Origin: Caballeronia concitans
Lineage (GTDB): Bacteria > Pseudomonadota > Gammaproteobacteria > Burkholderiales > Burkholderiaceae
Length of the DNA stretch: 64,000 bases
Reading direction: 5' to 3'
Assembly (NCBI RefSeq): GCF_001544615.1
Contig: NZ_FCNV02000004.1
Coordinates: 62,001-126,000, forward strand
Part shown: positions 37,428-47,422 of the stretch, one piece after another
How positions within the stretch are numbered: the first letter of the stretch is position 1
How the letters are laid out: each line of letters begins with the position of its first letter
The notes under the pieces: model-generated
The model's input: only the letters and a program-made list of their open reading frames with translations
What the model was told of the DNA's origin: nothing
The model's database searches: none
Program-made: the position numbers and the translations under genes

Positions 37428-38515
37428 GACTTCGGCTTGACCACTTCGGTCTCTTTGCCCGAATTGCCGATCACGTCGTTTTTCCAGCGCGTCGTCCACG
37501 CGGCCTTCTTGTCCATCACGTGATTCCAGTCGACCGGAATCAGCTTCACGCCCGCGATAGCCTGCTTGACCGTATCGCCGTTCTTGCCTGTCAGCGGCAC
37601 GTCGGTGCGGCCCGGAATGCCATAGATGTCAGGCACTTTCGCCTGCACTTCCTTCGACATGAGATAGTCGACGAGCTTCTTGCCTTCCGTCTGATTGGGA
37701 CCACCCTTGATGAGGCCGATCGCATACGGAAGCTGGAACGTGGTCGGCGCGTCGCCGGGTTTCGCGGAAAGGAACACGGGCTTGAGCGAGAGGCCGCCGT
37801 TCGCGGCGTCGTCGAGATCCATCTGCAAGTCGCCGTTCGCGAACGCGATCTCGTTACGCGAAAGCAGCACGTCGAGATAGCCCGTGCCTTTGGTATGGAA
37901 CTTCGCGTGCTTCTCCAGATCGCGCAGATACGAGAACGCGTTGTCCTCGCCCATCAACGCACTCGTCAGGATGATGACCGCCATGCCGTCGCCTGCGGTC
38001 GCCGGATTCGAATACGCGATGCGTCCGCCGTAGTCCGGATGCAACAAGTCCGCGAAAGTCTTCGGCGTGTTCTTCGTGACTTCCGGGTTGATCGCGAACG
38101 AGAAGTAGTTGTTCACGAAGGTCGCCCACGATGCATCCGGCGCCTTTGCAATCGCGGGCACGTTCGCATAGTTCGCGCTCGCGTAGGGCTGCAGCAGGCC
38201 GCTTTGCGACGCCTGCTGAATGAACGGCGGCAGCGTCACGAGCACATCGGCTTTCGGCGAATCTTTCTCCACCGTTGCGCGATTCACGACTTCGCCGCTG
38301 CCCGCCGTGACGATGTTCACTTTCACGCCCTCCTTCTTTTCGAAGGCAGGCAGCACGTCCTTGTAGAGATTCTCGAGACCGTCGGCCGTATAGAGAACGA
38401 CGGCATCCGCCGCGAATGCGGACACCGGTGCAAGGCCGGTCATGACCGCGCCGGCGACGGCGAGCGCAATACGCGCTGCTGGGATATGCACGGCGCCGAG
38501 ACGATTTCGCTTCAT
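37424..38515 (-). CDS. phnS: 2-aminoethylphosphonate-binding periplasmic protein
   Basis: This 363-residue binding protein of the iron/AEP type has a signal peptide ending APVSAFA and the mature start DAVVLYTADGLENLYKDVLP. Further motifs are NIVTAGSGEVVNRATVEKD, IAYSNPATAGDGMAVI and PYAIGLIKGGPNQTEGKKL. These place it with PhnS-type 2-AEP receptors rather than ferric-binding proteins. The ATG at 38515 has GGAG about ten bases before it. It is the first gene of phnSTUV plus the HD oxygenase and is preceded by a stable hairpin. Confidence 0.9.
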   Translation of the reverse strand: MKRNRLGAVHIPAARIALAVAGAVMTGLAPVSAFAADAVVLYTADGLENLYKDVLPAFEKKEGVKVNIVTAGSGEVVNRATVEKDSPKADVLVTLPPFIQQASQSGLLQPYASANYANVPAIAKAPDASWATFVNNYFSFAINPEVTKNTPKTFADLLHPDYGGRIAYSNPATAGDGMAVIILTSALMGEDNAFSYLRDLEKHAKFHTKGTGYLDVLLSRNEIAFANGDLQMDLDDAANGGLSLKPVFLSAKPGDAPTTFQLPYAIGLIKGGPNQTEGKKLVDYLMSKEVQAKVPDIYGIPGRTDVPLTGKNGDTVKQAIAGVKLIPVDWNHVMDKKAAWTTRWKNDVIGNSGKETEVVKPKS

Positions 38516-38566
38516 GTTGCAGGATCTCCGAAAGGATGCGGATGCGCGCAGGATTGGAATCGATGC

Positions 38567-38599
38567 GTCGCCAGCACGCTTGGTTCTCTTGCTGGCGAC
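38567..38599 (-). promoter_or_regulatory. 10-bp perfect stem-loop in the phnS leader
   Basis: GTCGCCAGCA at 38567-38576 pairs with TGCTGGCGAC at 38590-38599 around a 13-base loop, 51 bases before the phnS start and 43 bases after the DUF2278 stop. With no T run it could be a Rho-assisted terminator, an mRNA-stabilising 5' structure or an operator. Confidence 0.4.
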
Positions 38600-38642
38600 A
38601 TCCTTCGAGCATCGCAGGCTTTCGTTACATCGGCGTGACCGT

Positions 38643-39410
38643 TCACGGAGTGCGTTTCACGCTCGCATTCGATTGCAATATCGGATGCGACTCGCCGGGA
38701 ATGGGACGCCCGCGATTGTCGGTCGGCACGAGTTGCGTCTGGAACGCGACGAACAACGCCTGAAACTTGCCGTCCACTTCGACGATCACCGCTCCGTCCT
38801 GAAACACGCCGTTCTCATTCGAATGATCCCTCACGTGACTGCCCGGCGCGGGCTTCGGGTTGCCCTGATTCATGTGCGTTTCATGCAGGCCATCCTTGCC
38901 CGGCTCGAAGAGAAAGCCGAAGCCGTACACGGTCACGTCCTTAATAGGCTTCCATCCGAGGCGATTGTCGCGATAGCCCGGCGTCGGATAAACATAGTCG
39001 ATTCCGTCCACGGACATGTCCAGTTGCAGCATCTCGTTGAGCAGTGCATTGATGTCGTTGTGCTCGTCCTTCGTATCGAGCGGGATGGGACGCATCGCGG
39101 TGAGATCGACGAGCCGCTTGTCATGCACATAGTCGAGTTTCGGGAAGCCCGTCGCCGTGACGCCCGCGGCGAGATTGTCGAGATCCGCGTTCATCGGATG
39201 CTCGAAATACTGGTTCCAGACATAGAGCACGAGATAACCCGCTGGCCCGGTGAGCGAGCTGTCGGACTTCACGTTCGTGACGATGCGAAACTCGTTGCCG
39301 CTCGGGTCCTCGCTGACGATCACATAATGCGGGTCGCCCTTGTAACCGTCCAGAAAGGGAACGCCGAGCCTGACCTTGCCTTTGAATACGACATACTCAT
39401 TGCTTGCCAT
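38643..39410 (-). CDS. DUF2278 (YukJ-like) family protein
   Basis: This 255-residue cytosolic protein of the DUF2278 family has no known activity. Visible family features are VFKGKVRLGVPFLDGYKGDP near the start, HYVIVSEDPSGNEFRIVTNV, and VYGFGFLFEPGKDGLHETHM with GNPKPAPGSHVRDH near residue 190. Histidines and aspartates in the latter suggest metal binding. The ATG at 39410 follows AGGAG; the frame is open much further upstream with no conserved residues. It diverges from the phosphatase gene. Confidence 0.82.
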   Translation of the reverse strand: MASNEYVVFKGKVRLGVPFLDGYKGDPHYVIVSEDPSGNEFRIVTNVKSDSSLTGPAGYLVLYVWNQYFEHPMNADLDNLAAGVTATGFPKLDYVHDKRLVDLTAMRPIPLDTKDEHNDINALLNEMLQLDMSVDGIDYVYPTPGYRDNRLGWKPIKDVTVYGFGFLFEPGKDGLHETHMNQGNPKPAPGSHVRDHSNENGVFQDGAVIVEVDGKFQALFVAFQTQLVPTDNRGRPIPGESHPILQSNASVKRTP

Positions 39411-39575
39411 GCGTTTCTCCTTCGCGTGAAAACTCATTGGATGCGGGCGTTGCCGCGCTGTTCCGCACGCTCGATTGAAACCTTCCGTAAGCTCTGTCAC
39501 GGCGAGGTCACACGCCTGACCATAATGTCTCCGAGACGAGAACGCATCGGTTCCCCACACGGAGATTAAGCATTC

Positions 39576-41246
39576 ATGGTCAAGCATAACCAGCAGGATG
39601 AGGCATCGATCGCATCGCGCCGTGGTTTCCTCAAGCTCGCGGGCGCATCAGGACTCGCGACCGCCGCGAATGTCATGAGCGGGCCGGCGCTGGCTCAAAC
39701 ATCGAGTCCTGATGGAACGCCTGAACAGGTTCATTTGACGTGGGGCGAAGATCCGACGAGCGAGGTTGTCGTGAGCTGGGCGTCGCTTGCGCAGGCAATC
39801 AGGCCGCGCGTACGCATCATCGAACATAACGGCCATGCGCACGAGATTCATGCCGTGCAGCGCACGTACACCGATGGTCTCAACGGCGAAACCGTCTTCA
39901 CGTATCACGCACGGATTCACGCATTACGCGCCGATACGGCCTATCGCTACGAAGTCACCGCCGACAACGACAGCAACGCCGCGCAGCCCTTCAGCGCGAC
40001 ATTCACGACCGCGCCGCGAGGACGCCGCAAATTCCGCTTCACGAGTTACGGCGATCTGGCCACGCCGAACACGGGATGGGTGTTGTCTTCACCGCAAAGC
40101 CGCTTCGCGGTGCAGGCGGTCGAACGGTTCCAGCCACTCTTTCATCTGCTCAACGGCGACCTGTGTTACGCGAATCTCAACCCCGCGCATCAGCCTGAAG
40201 TGTGGCGCGACTTCGGCAACAACGCTCAGACGTCGGCGGCGAACAGGCCGTGGATGCCCTGCCCCGGCAACCATGAAATCGAGTTCAACAACGGCAAACA
40301 GGGCTTCGATTCGTATCTCACGCGCTATACGCTGCCCGACAACGGCACGCATTTCCCCGGACGCTGGTATAGCTTCAGCGTCGGCTCGGTGCTCTTCATC
40401 TCGCTCGATGCCGACGATGTCGTCTATCAGGACGCCGCCGCGTTCGTGGCCGGCCCCGCGCCGCTCGTGCCTGCCGCGAGCACCGGCCATGCAGCCATTG
40501 CGCCCGGCACGTCGTTCTATGTGCGCGGCTACAGCAACGGCGAACAGACGCGCTGGCTCGAACGAACCTTGCGCGAGGCATCGCATGACGACGACATCGA
40601 CTGGATCGTCGTGCAAATGCATCAGGACGCGCTGAGTTCATCGAAGACGGGCAACGGTTCGGACAAGGGCATTCGCGAGGCATGGCTGCCGCTCTTCGAC
40701 CGCTATGGCGTGGACCTCGTGCTATGCGGTCACGATCACGACTATGAGCGCAGCCATCCCGTGCGCGGCTGCAATCATCACGCGGGCCGCGATGCAGTGA
40801 CGGGCGAACGCGTCGATACCTTGCAGCCGCGTCCGGCGACGACTTCTCAGCGCGCCAACGATCCGATCGACACGACGCACGGCACCATCCATCTGATACT
40901 CGGCGGCGGCGGCACGAGCGCGCCGCTCGACGTGTACGGCACCGATCCGGGCAACGGCCTGCCGCAAGCGAAAGTGTTCACGAAGCCGAACAGGCCCGTG
41001 CCCGGCGCCACGGCGGGGACGTTCGTGCGCCCTGTCGCCGATGCCGTCGAAGATGCGATCTGGTCCGCGCAACGCGATACCGGCACGGGATACGGCATCG
41101 CCGTCTTCGATGTCGATCCCGGCGAACGTGGCGGCACGAGTTCGATCACGATGCGCTACTACCATGCGCCCGGCGCGGACCAGACGCCCACCGGCGAGTA
41201 CGAACTGTTCGAGACCATCGTGCTCGAGAAGACGTGCCGCAGGTAG
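39576..41246 (+). CDS. TAT-exported purple acid phosphatase-like metallophosphoesterase
   Basis: This 556-residue exported phosphatase has a twin-arginine signal SRRGFLKLAGAS at residues 14-25. An N-terminal fibronectin-like domain (HLTWGEDPTSEVVVSW) of purple acid phosphatases follows, then the calcineurin-type metal motifs. These are SYGDLATP (about 155), LLNGDLCYAN (about 193), GNHEIEF (about 230), QMHQDAL (about 348) and GHDHDYERSH (about 384). It probably releases phosphate from organic esters in the periplasm. A nearby phosphonate importer suggests a phosphorus-acquisition neighbourhood, but no Pho box was identified. Confidence 0.9.
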   Translation: MVKHNQQDEASIASRRGFLKLAGASGLATAANVMSGPALAQTSSPDGTPEQVHLTWGEDPTSEVVVSWASLAQAIRPRVRIIEHNGHAHEIHAVQRTYTDGLNGETVFTYHARIHALRADTAYRYEVTADNDSNAAQPFSATFTTAPRGRRKFRFTSYGDLATPNTGWVLSSPQSRFAVQAVERFQPLFHLLNGDLCYANLNPAHQPEVWRDFGNNAQTSAANRPWMPCPGNHEIEFNNGKQGFDSYLTRYTLPDNGTHFPGRWYSFSVGSVLFISLDADDVVYQDAAAFVAGPAPLVPAASTGHAAIAPGTSFYVRGYSNGEQTRWLERTLREASHDDDIDWIVVQMHQDALSSSKTGNGSDKGIREAWLPLFDRYGVDLVLCGHDHDYERSHPVRGCNHHAGRDAVTGERVDTLQPRPATTSQRANDPIDTTHGTIHLILGGGGTSAPLDVYGTDPGNGLPQAKVFTKPNRPVPGATAGTFVRPVADAVEDAIWSAQRDTGTGYGIAVFDVDPGERGGTSSITMRYYHAPGADQTPTGEYELFETIVLEKTCRR

Positions 41247-41434
41247 TTCGGGCATCGCGCATGACATCTGCATCTCACGCATGCGTGGCTCCATGCATGC
41301 ACCACTGCGATGCATCGTGTCACAAACAATTCATTGAATTAAGCCGGCTCATGGCCGTTAAAGCCTGCATCTGACGCGTGCCTGCAGACCATCGCCACGC
41401 GTTCGCCTTTGCCCTACCCCGATGCAGGAGCTTC

Positions 41435-42985
41435 ATGCGTAACATCACGGTTCGAACTCATCTAATCATCGTCAGCATCGTCGCGGCACTAGCACTCGCC
41501 GCGGCGGGCACAGCAGGACTGCTCGCCGCATCCAACGGCACGGCCGCGCTCAAGCGCATGTTCGAAGGACGCGCGCAGTCATTGCAGAACATCTCCATCA
41601 TCAACGAAGGCACCACCGAGACCACGTTCGCCATCAGCGATGCGATCCTCGATCCATCGGCGGAAAAGACGAAACGTGTCGTGGATTCAGCGGCCAAACG
41701 CATCGACCAGATCGACCGCATGATGCAGCAGTATCTCGCTCATGATCTCGACGCCGCCGATCGCGCGCTTGCGAACCGCTTTGCCACGGACTGGCGTGCA
41801 CTGCGTGACAAGGGCTTCAAGCCCGCGATCACGCTGCTTTCCGCGAACAATCTTTCGGAAGCGCAGTGGGTTCAGACGCAGAGCATCGAGCCGATGTCGA
41901 AGAAGCTTCAGGACGATGGCCTGCAATTGCGGCAGCGGCAACTGACGGCCGCCCACGATGAATACACTCGCTCGATCGTCGATGCACGCGTGCTTCAAAT
42001 CGTCGTTCTCGTGTTGAGCGCTGTCGGTCTCGTGATCGTCGGCGTGTTGTGCGCTTCGCTCTCGCGCAACGTGCTGCGGCAACTCGGCGGCGAACCCGCC
42101 GTTGCCGCGCAACTCGCGAATCGCATTGCAGCGGGCGACCTGTCCACCGAAGTGCCCGCGAAGCATCCGCGCAGCCTGCTCTCCGCAATGGAAGCAATGC
42201 GTCAGCAACTCGCGACGATGATCGGCCAAATCAATTCGCTTACCGATGCAATGGCGCAGACCACGGCGACGTTCGCGAACGGCAACACGAGTCTCTCGCT
42301 TCGCACCGAGCAACAGGCGGCGAGCCTGCAACAGACATCGGCCAGTATCGACGAACTCGCCGCGATGGTCCGGGACAACGCGGGTCACGCATCGCGTGCA
42401 CGGTCGCTCGCCAACGCGGCGTCAACGCAGGCAAGAGACGGCGACAAGGCCGCGAAGGAAGCGGTCTCGCGCATGCGTGGCCTCGTCGAGAATTCCGCGC
42501 GCATTCGCGACATCACGTCGGTCATCGAAAGCATCTCGTTCCAGACGAATCTGCTTGCGCTCAACGCAGCCGTCGAAGCGGCGCGCGCCGGCGCGCAGGG
42601 CCGAGGCTTCGCTGTGGTCGCTCAGGAAGTGCGCAGCCTTGCGAGCCGCACGGCGGCCGCTGCGCAAGAGATCGCATCGTTGATCAAGGGCATGACGTCG
42701 GAAGTGGACAACAGCGGTGTCGCCGTCGAAAAGGCAGGCAGCGCGACTTCCGGGCTCATCGGCACGATGGACGGCCTCGTCGGACTGATCGATTCGATTG
42801 CGAGTTCATCGGCGGATCAAAGCCGCGATCTCGACGAACTCAACGGCGCAATGTCGATGCTCGATCGCACCACGCAGGAAAACGCGGCCTTCGCTCAGGA
42901 CGGCGTGCAGGCCGCACACGGTCTGCGCACGAAAGCCGAAGCCCTCACTTCGATGATGCGCGCGTTCACGCTCGAAGCGTGCTGA
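41435..42985 (+). CDS. methyl-accepting chemotaxis protein
   Basis: This 516-residue chemoreceptor has membrane span 1 at about residues 9-31, a periplasmic four-helix bundle of about 150 residues, and span 2 at about 185-207. A HAMP domain with [20 protein letters not shown] and a signalling domain follow, the latter with the hairpin tip [19 protein letters not shown]. There is no C-terminal CheR-binding pentapeptide. The ATG at 41435 has GGAG. A strong terminator follows. The ligand is unknown. Confidence 0.94.
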   Translation: MRNITVRTHLIIVSIVAALALAAAGTAGLLAASNGTAALKRMFEGRAQSLQNISIINEGTTETTFAISDAILDPSAEKTKRVVDSAAKRIDQIDRMMQQYLAHDLDAADRALANRFATDWRALRDKGFKPAITLLSANNLSEAQWVQTQSIEPMSKKLQDDGLQLRQRQLTAAHDEYTRSIVDARVLQIVVLVLSAVGLVIVGVLCASLSRNVLRQLGGEPAVAAQLANRIAAGDLSTEVPAKHPRSLLSAMEAMRQQLATMIGQINSLTDAMAQTTATFANGNTSLSLRTEQQAASLQQTSASIDELAAMVRDNAGHASRARSLANAASTQARDGDKAAKEAVSRMRGLVENSARIRDITSVIESISFQTNLLALNAAVEAARAGAQGRGFAVVAQEVRSLASRTAAAAQEIASLIKGMTSEVDNSGVAVEKAGSATSGLIGTMDGLVGLIDSIASSSADQSRDLDELNGAMSMLDRTTQENAAFAQDGVQAAHGLRTKAEALTSMMRAFTLEAC

Positions 42986-43008
42986 ACGCGCGCGTTCATC
43001 GCCTGCCT

Positions 43009-43044
43009 GCCTCAGCGGTTAGATCAATCCGCTGAGGCGTTTTT
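43009..43044 (+). terminator. intrinsic terminator after the chemoreceptor
   Basis: GCCTCAGCGG at 43009-43018 pairs perfectly with CCGCTGAGGC at 43029-43038, followed by G and five T. It separates the chemoreceptor from the c-di-GMP gene. Confidence 0.85.
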
Positions 43045-43089
43045 CAACGACTGCATCCTCGCGCGCGGGTGCACGAATCGACGGTGGCT

Positions 43090-44889
43090 ATGCCTTCTTC
43101 AACAGTGGAATGTGGGACGAGCTTCGAGCCGGTCATCTCGCGGCTCATCGAATCGTGCGCGTTGAAAGCGCTGTTTCAGCCCATCGTGCGGCTGTCGGAC
43201 GGCGCGGTCATCGGGCACGAAGGCCTCATACGCGGTCCCGCAGGCGGCGCGCTGGAGTCGCCGGTCGCCCTCTTCGCCCGCGCGCACGATGAAGAGCTTG
43301 CCGTCGAACTCGAACGCGCCGCGGGCAAGGCGTGCATCGACGCCTATTTCGATGGCGCAACGAACAAGGACGCGCTTCTCTTCGTGAACTACAGTGCCGC
43401 GGCGATCAACTCGGCGCCGGACCGCGATGCATTGCTCCTCCATGCCGATGCAAAGCGGCTCGTCATCGAGTTGACCGAGCAGAGCCGGATTCCCGATCTC
43501 GATGTTTTCGCCGCGTCGGTCAACGCAGTGCGGGCGAGCGGCGCACGCTTCGCCGTGGACGATTACGGCGTGGCGAATGCGTCCTTGAGCTTGTGGGCAC
43601 ATCTCGCGCCTCACTACGTCAAGGTCGATCGATACTTCATTCACGGCATCGCGCAGAACGCCGTCAAATTCGAAGCGGTCAAATCGATGGTGTCGTTCGC
43701 CAACGCGACAGGCACCTTGCTGATCGCGGAAGGCGTCGAAAGCCCGGCCGACTTGCGGATCGTGCGCGATCTCGGCATTCCTTTCGCGCAAGGCTTCCTG
43801 CTCGGACGTCCATCGCAGACGCCGGCCACGCGTGTGTCGGAGTCCGCCGCTGCGCTCCTGCGATCGCAACAGATCGCGGTTTATCCCGCGACGAAGCATC
43901 GCCGCGCCGACGTGCACGAGAGCGCGAATCAACTTGAAGCCATGCGCATCGAAGCGCCCACGCTCAAGCCCGAAGCGTGCAACGACGACGCCGTGCATCT
44001 GTTCAACACGTTGCCTTCCATTCATGCGCTCGCCGTGGTCGATAGCGAAGGCACGCCCGTTGCGCTCATCAATCGCCGATCGCTCATGGACCAATTCGCG
44101 CTGCCTTACCATCGCGAACTCTTCGGCAAGCGGGCGTGCATGCAGTTCGCCAATCGCGAGCCGGTGTCGATCGAGCGCACGGCCAGCATCGAGACCATCG
44201 CGACGTTATTGACCGACGACGAACAGCATGCGTTATCCGACGGCTTCATCGTGGTGGATGACGGCAAGTATGTCGGGTTGATCGCGGGCGCAAGCGCGGT
44301 GCGTGCCGTGACCGAACTTCGGCTCGAGGCCGCGCGCCATGCGAATCCGCTGACGTTCTTGCCCGGCAATCTGCCGCTGGGCGCGCACATCGCGCGTCTG
44401 ATCGACAGCGGCGTTGCGTTCGTCGCCTGCTATGCGGACCTCGATCACTTCAAGCCCTTCAACGATCGCTATGGCTATTGGCAAGGCGACGCCGTGCTGA
44501 AGGCCGCAGCGGACGCACTGTCATCCGCGTGCGATCCTGATGGCGACTTTCTCGGCCACATAGGCGGCGACGATTTCCTGATCCTCTTTCAAAGCGGCGA
44601 CTGGTATGAACGAATCAGCCGGGCCGCCGGTGAATTCAACGAGAAGGTGCGTGGCTACTATTCCACCGAGGATCGCGCGGCGGGCGGCATCGTCGGCGAA
44701 GACCGCTTTGCCAGGCAAGCGTTCTTCGATTTCGTGAGAATGTCGATAGGCGGCGTCGCCGTGCGGCCCGGTCAGTTGCGCGCGGCCGCGCAATTGAGCA
44801 AGGTCGCATCCATCGCGAAGCAACGGGCCAAGCGCGACACCATCGGCATCGTCGTCATCGAATTCACCGGTGACGGTGGCATCGACTGA
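43090..44889 (+). CDS. EAL-CBS-GGDEF domain c-di-GMP protein
   Basis: This 599-residue protein has domains in the reverse of the common order. EAL comes first (about 15-255), then a CBS-like pair (about 300-425), then GGDEF (about 440-595). The EAL motif is E44-G-L, and downstream metal residues are present: NYSA, IELTEQ, D157-D158-Y-G, KVDRYF and AEGVES, so phosphodiesterase activity is plausible. The GGDEF signature is GGDDF at 492-496, a conservative change at the catalytic loop that may weaken cyclase activity and leave GTP binding. There are no membrane spans. The ATG at 43090 is chosen by alignment logic; a GTG at 43069 is an alternative and neither has a strong ribosome site. Confidence 0.88.
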   Translation: MPSSTVECGTSFEPVISRLIESCALKALFQPIVRLSDGAVIGHEGLIRGPAGGALESPVALFARAHDEELAVELERAAGKACIDAYFDGATNKDALLFVNYSAAAINSAPDRDALLLHADAKRLVIELTEQSRIPDLDVFAASVNAVRASGARFAVDDYGVANASLSLWAHLAPHYVKVDRYFIHGIAQNAVKFEAVKSMVSFANATGTLLIAEGVESPADLRIVRDLGIPFAQGFLLGRPSQTPATRVSESAAALLRSQQIAVYPATKHRRADVHESANQLEAMRIEAPTLKPEACNDDAVHLFNTLPSIHALAVVDSEGTPVALINRRSLMDQFALPYHRELFGKRACMQFANREPVSIERTASIETIATLLTDDEQHALSDGFIVVDDGKYVGLIAGASAVRAVTELRLEAARHANPLTFLPGNLPLGAHIARLIDSGVAFVACYADLDHFKPFNDRYGYWQGDAVLKAAADALSSACDPDGDFLGHIGGDDFLILFQSGDWYERISRAAGEFNEKVRGYYSTEDRAAGGIVGEDRFARQAFFDFVRMSIGGVAVRPGQLRAAAQLSKVASIAKQRAKRDTIGIVVIEFTGDGGID

Positions 44890-44992
44890 CGCCGATGCGT
44901 ATTCCCGCGCGCTTGCGTGCGTCACATTGCTTACACACGCCGTCGCTATTCTGCGAACGCTGAAAGCATCGCCCACGCCCGACGGAGAAGCA

Positions 44993-45277
44993 ATGAATCA
45001 CGCCAAGCAACGCCGCCTCGTCGCGGCGTGCCTCATCACGCTCGCGTGCGCAATCGTTGGCGGATGCGACAGCGAACACGACACGGCAGTCGACACGAGC
45101 ACGGCCGCACCATCGCGTGCGGCGCAGACGGCATCCACGGCACCCACCGCACCGACGGCACAAACGAGCGAACTGCAGGACTGGGCGATGTCCGCGACAT
45201 CGCACACGACTCGCCCCGCGCCCGCGCTGCCTGCGTCGAATGCGCTCGCTGCGCCCGTCATTCACACCGTCGACTGA
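44993..45277 (+). CDS. small alanine/threonine-rich lipoprotein
   Basis: This 94-residue protein has a basic n-region (NHAKQRR), a hydrophobic core LVAACLITLACAIVGGC with a lipobox IVGGC, and a mature part dominated by Ala, Thr, Ser and Pro with no fold I recognise. The ATG at 44993 has GGAG. It ends 28 bases before the phospholipase C start in the same direction, so it may be co-expressed with it, perhaps as an accessory factor; that is inference. Confidence 0.65.
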   Translation: MNHAKQRRLVAACLITLACAIVGGCDSEHDTAVDTSTAAPSRAAQTASTAPTAPTAQTSELQDWAMSATSHTTRPAPALPASNALAAPVIHTVD

Positions 45278-45305
45278 AACTTTTCTCCTTGCCCTCGATA
45301 CCCGG

Positions 45306-47420
45306 ATGACAAACCAGAACAGACGTGAATTCCTTCGTGCCGCCGCGCAAACCGCCGGCGCCGCAGCCGCACTGAACATCGTTCCGCTCGGCATTCGCCA
45401 GGCGCTCGCGATACCGGCGAACAATCGTCATGGATCGATCGAGGACATCGAACATATCGTCGTGTTGATGCAGGAGAACCGGTCATTCGATCATTACTTC
45501 GGCACGCTGCGCGGCGTGCGAGGCTTCGGCGACAAGCGCGCGGTACGTCTACCCAATGGCAAGACCGTTTACCACCAGCCGATCGCGGCCGGTGCGGGCG
45601 AAGTGCTGCCGTTCCATCCGGGCGCATCCAATCTCGGCATGCAGTTCCTGCAAGACTTGCCTCACGACTGGACGAGCGGACAAGGCGCGTTCAACGGCGG
45701 CCGATACGATCAGTGGGTGCCGTACAAGGGCACGACGACGATGGCGTATCTGAAGCGCGACGACATCCCGTTCCACTATCAACTCGCCGATGCGTTCACC
45801 ATCTGCGACGCCTATCACTGCTCGACGAACACATCGACGGACCCGAACCGCTATTACATGTGGACCGGTTATGTCGGCAACGACGGCACGGGCGGCGGTC
45901 CTGTCATCGATAACGCGGAAGCGGGCTATGGATGGTCCACGTTCCCCGAAGTGCTCGAACGCGCGGGCATCTCGTGGAAGATCTATCAGGACGTGGGAAC
46001 CGGGCTCGATGCCAAAGGCTCGTGGGGCTGGACGCAGGACGCGTACATCGGCAATTACGGCGACAATTCGCTTCTCTACTTCACGCAGTATCAGAACGCG
46101 CAGCCGGGCAGCCCGCTCTACGAGAAGGCACGCCGCGGCACCAATGCAGCTGCCGGTGAAGATTACTTCGCCATGCTAAGGAAAGACGTTCAGGCCGGCA
46201 CGTTGCCGCAGGTGTCGTGGATCGTCGCGCCCGAAGCGTTCTCCGAGCATCCGAACTGGCCGGCGAACTATGGCGCATGGTACGTCGATCAGGTGCTGCA
46301 AGTGCTGACGTCGAATCCGGACGTATGGAGCAAGACCGCGCTGCTCATCAACTACGACGAGAACGACGGCTTCTTCGATCACATCGTGCCGCCGTTCCCG
46401 CCGATGTCGAGCGCGAACGGACTCTCCACGGTTGATACGAGCGCCGAAATCTTCCCGGGCAGCCAGAAGTATGCGGCCGGTCCATACGGCCTCGGCGCTC
46501 GCGTGCCGATGCTCGTGGTGTCGCCGTGGTCGCGCGGCGGCTGGGTGTGCTCCGAAACTTTCGATCACACCTCGGTCATTCGATTCATCCAGAAGCGCTT
46601 CGGCCGCGCGCATCGTCTGGACGAGCCGAACATCTCGCCGTGGCGACGCGCGATCTGCGGCGACCTGACATCCGCATTCGACTTCCGCAATCCGAACAGC
46701 CGCGTGCCGTCGCTGCCGAGCACGGCCACTTATGCGCCGACCGACAAGGCGCGTCATCCGGACTACGTGCCGGTGCCGCCCGTCGTCTCCACGATGCCGA
46801 AGCAGGAGCCCGGCGTGCGTCCTGCGCGTGCGCTGCCTTATGAACTGTTCGTGCGCACGCAGGCCGATGCATCCGGACGCGCGGTGGCTTTCGACTTCGT
46901 GAACACGGGCGCGGCGGGCGCGGTGTTTCTGCTCTACCGCAACGGCAGCGCGGATGCGCCGAGAACATACACGGTCGAATCGAACAAGCGCCTGGCGGAT
47001 CGCGTTTCCACGCAAGCGGATGGCCGTTACGACTTCGTCGTGCATGGTCCGAACGGATTTTTGCGGCACATTGCGGGCAAGGCAGCGGGTTCGTCGCACA
47101 GCTGGTGGTCGCGCGAGGAAGCGCTGCCCGAAATCGCGGAAGGCTATGACGTCGCGAATGGCAATCTCCAACTGCGACTGAAGAATCTCGGAAGCGGGCC
47201 GTGCACGTTCAAGATCGAGAACGCTTACGATGCCTCGAAGAACGTCACGCGAAAAGTCGCCGGTGGCGAGACGGCGCAGGTCTATCTCGACTTGCGCGCG
47301 TCGCACGGGTGGTACGACGTGCGCGTCACCGTCGATACGGACAGCACGTTCGAACGTCGTCTGGCCGGGCACGTCGAGACCGGACAAGACAGCATGAGCG
47401 ATCCGGCGCTTGCCGACTGA
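45306..47420 (+). CDS. phospholipase C, phosphocholine-specific type
   Basis: This 704-residue secreted enzyme hydrolyses phosphatidylcholine-like lipids. It has a TAT signal with QNRREFLRAAAQTAGAAAA, the phosphoesterase motif VVLMQENRSFDHYFGTLRGV near residue 50, YHCSTNTSTDPNRYYMWTG and YDENDGFFDHIVPP. Two C-terminal DUF756 repeats run from about 500 onward. Length and order match the PlcH/PlcN family. The ATG at 45306 directly precedes the TAT motif, although its ribosome site is poor; the open frame upstream overlaps the lipoprotein gene. A hairpin follows the stop. Confidence 0.93.
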   Translation: MTNQNRREFLRAAAQTAGAAAALNIVPLGIRQALAIPANNRHGSIEDIEHIVVLMQENRSFDHYFGTLRGVRGFGDKRAVRLPNGKTVYHQPIAAGAGEVLPFHPGASNLGMQFLQDLPHDWTSGQGAFNGGRYDQWVPYKGTTTMAYLKRDDIPFHYQLADAFTICDAYHCSTNTSTDPNRYYMWTGYVGNDGTGGGPVIDNAEAGYGWSTFPEVLERAGISWKIYQDVGTGLDAKGSWGWTQDAYIGNYGDNSLLYFTQYQNAQPGSPLYEKARRGTNAAAGEDYFAMLRKDVQAGTLPQVSWIVAPEAFSEHPNWPANYGAWYVDQVLQVLTSNPDVWSKTALLINYDENDGFFDHIVPPFPPMSSANGLSTVDTSAEIFPGSQKYAAGPYGLGARVPMLVVSPWSRGGWVCSETFDHTSVIRFIQKRFGRAHRLDEPNISPWRRAICGDLTSAFDFRNPNSRVPSLPSTATYAPTDKARHPDYVPVPPVVSTMPKQEPGVRPARALPYELFVRTQADASGRAVAFDFVNTGAAGAVFLLYRNGSADAPRTYTVESNKRLADRVSTQADGRYDFVVHGPNGFLRHIAGKAAGSSHSWWSREEALPEIAEGYDVANGNLQLRLKNLGSGPCTFKIENAYDASKNVTRKVAGGETAQVYLDLRASHGWYDVRVTVDTDSTFERRLAGHVETGQDSMSDPALAD

Positions 47421-47422
47421 GC

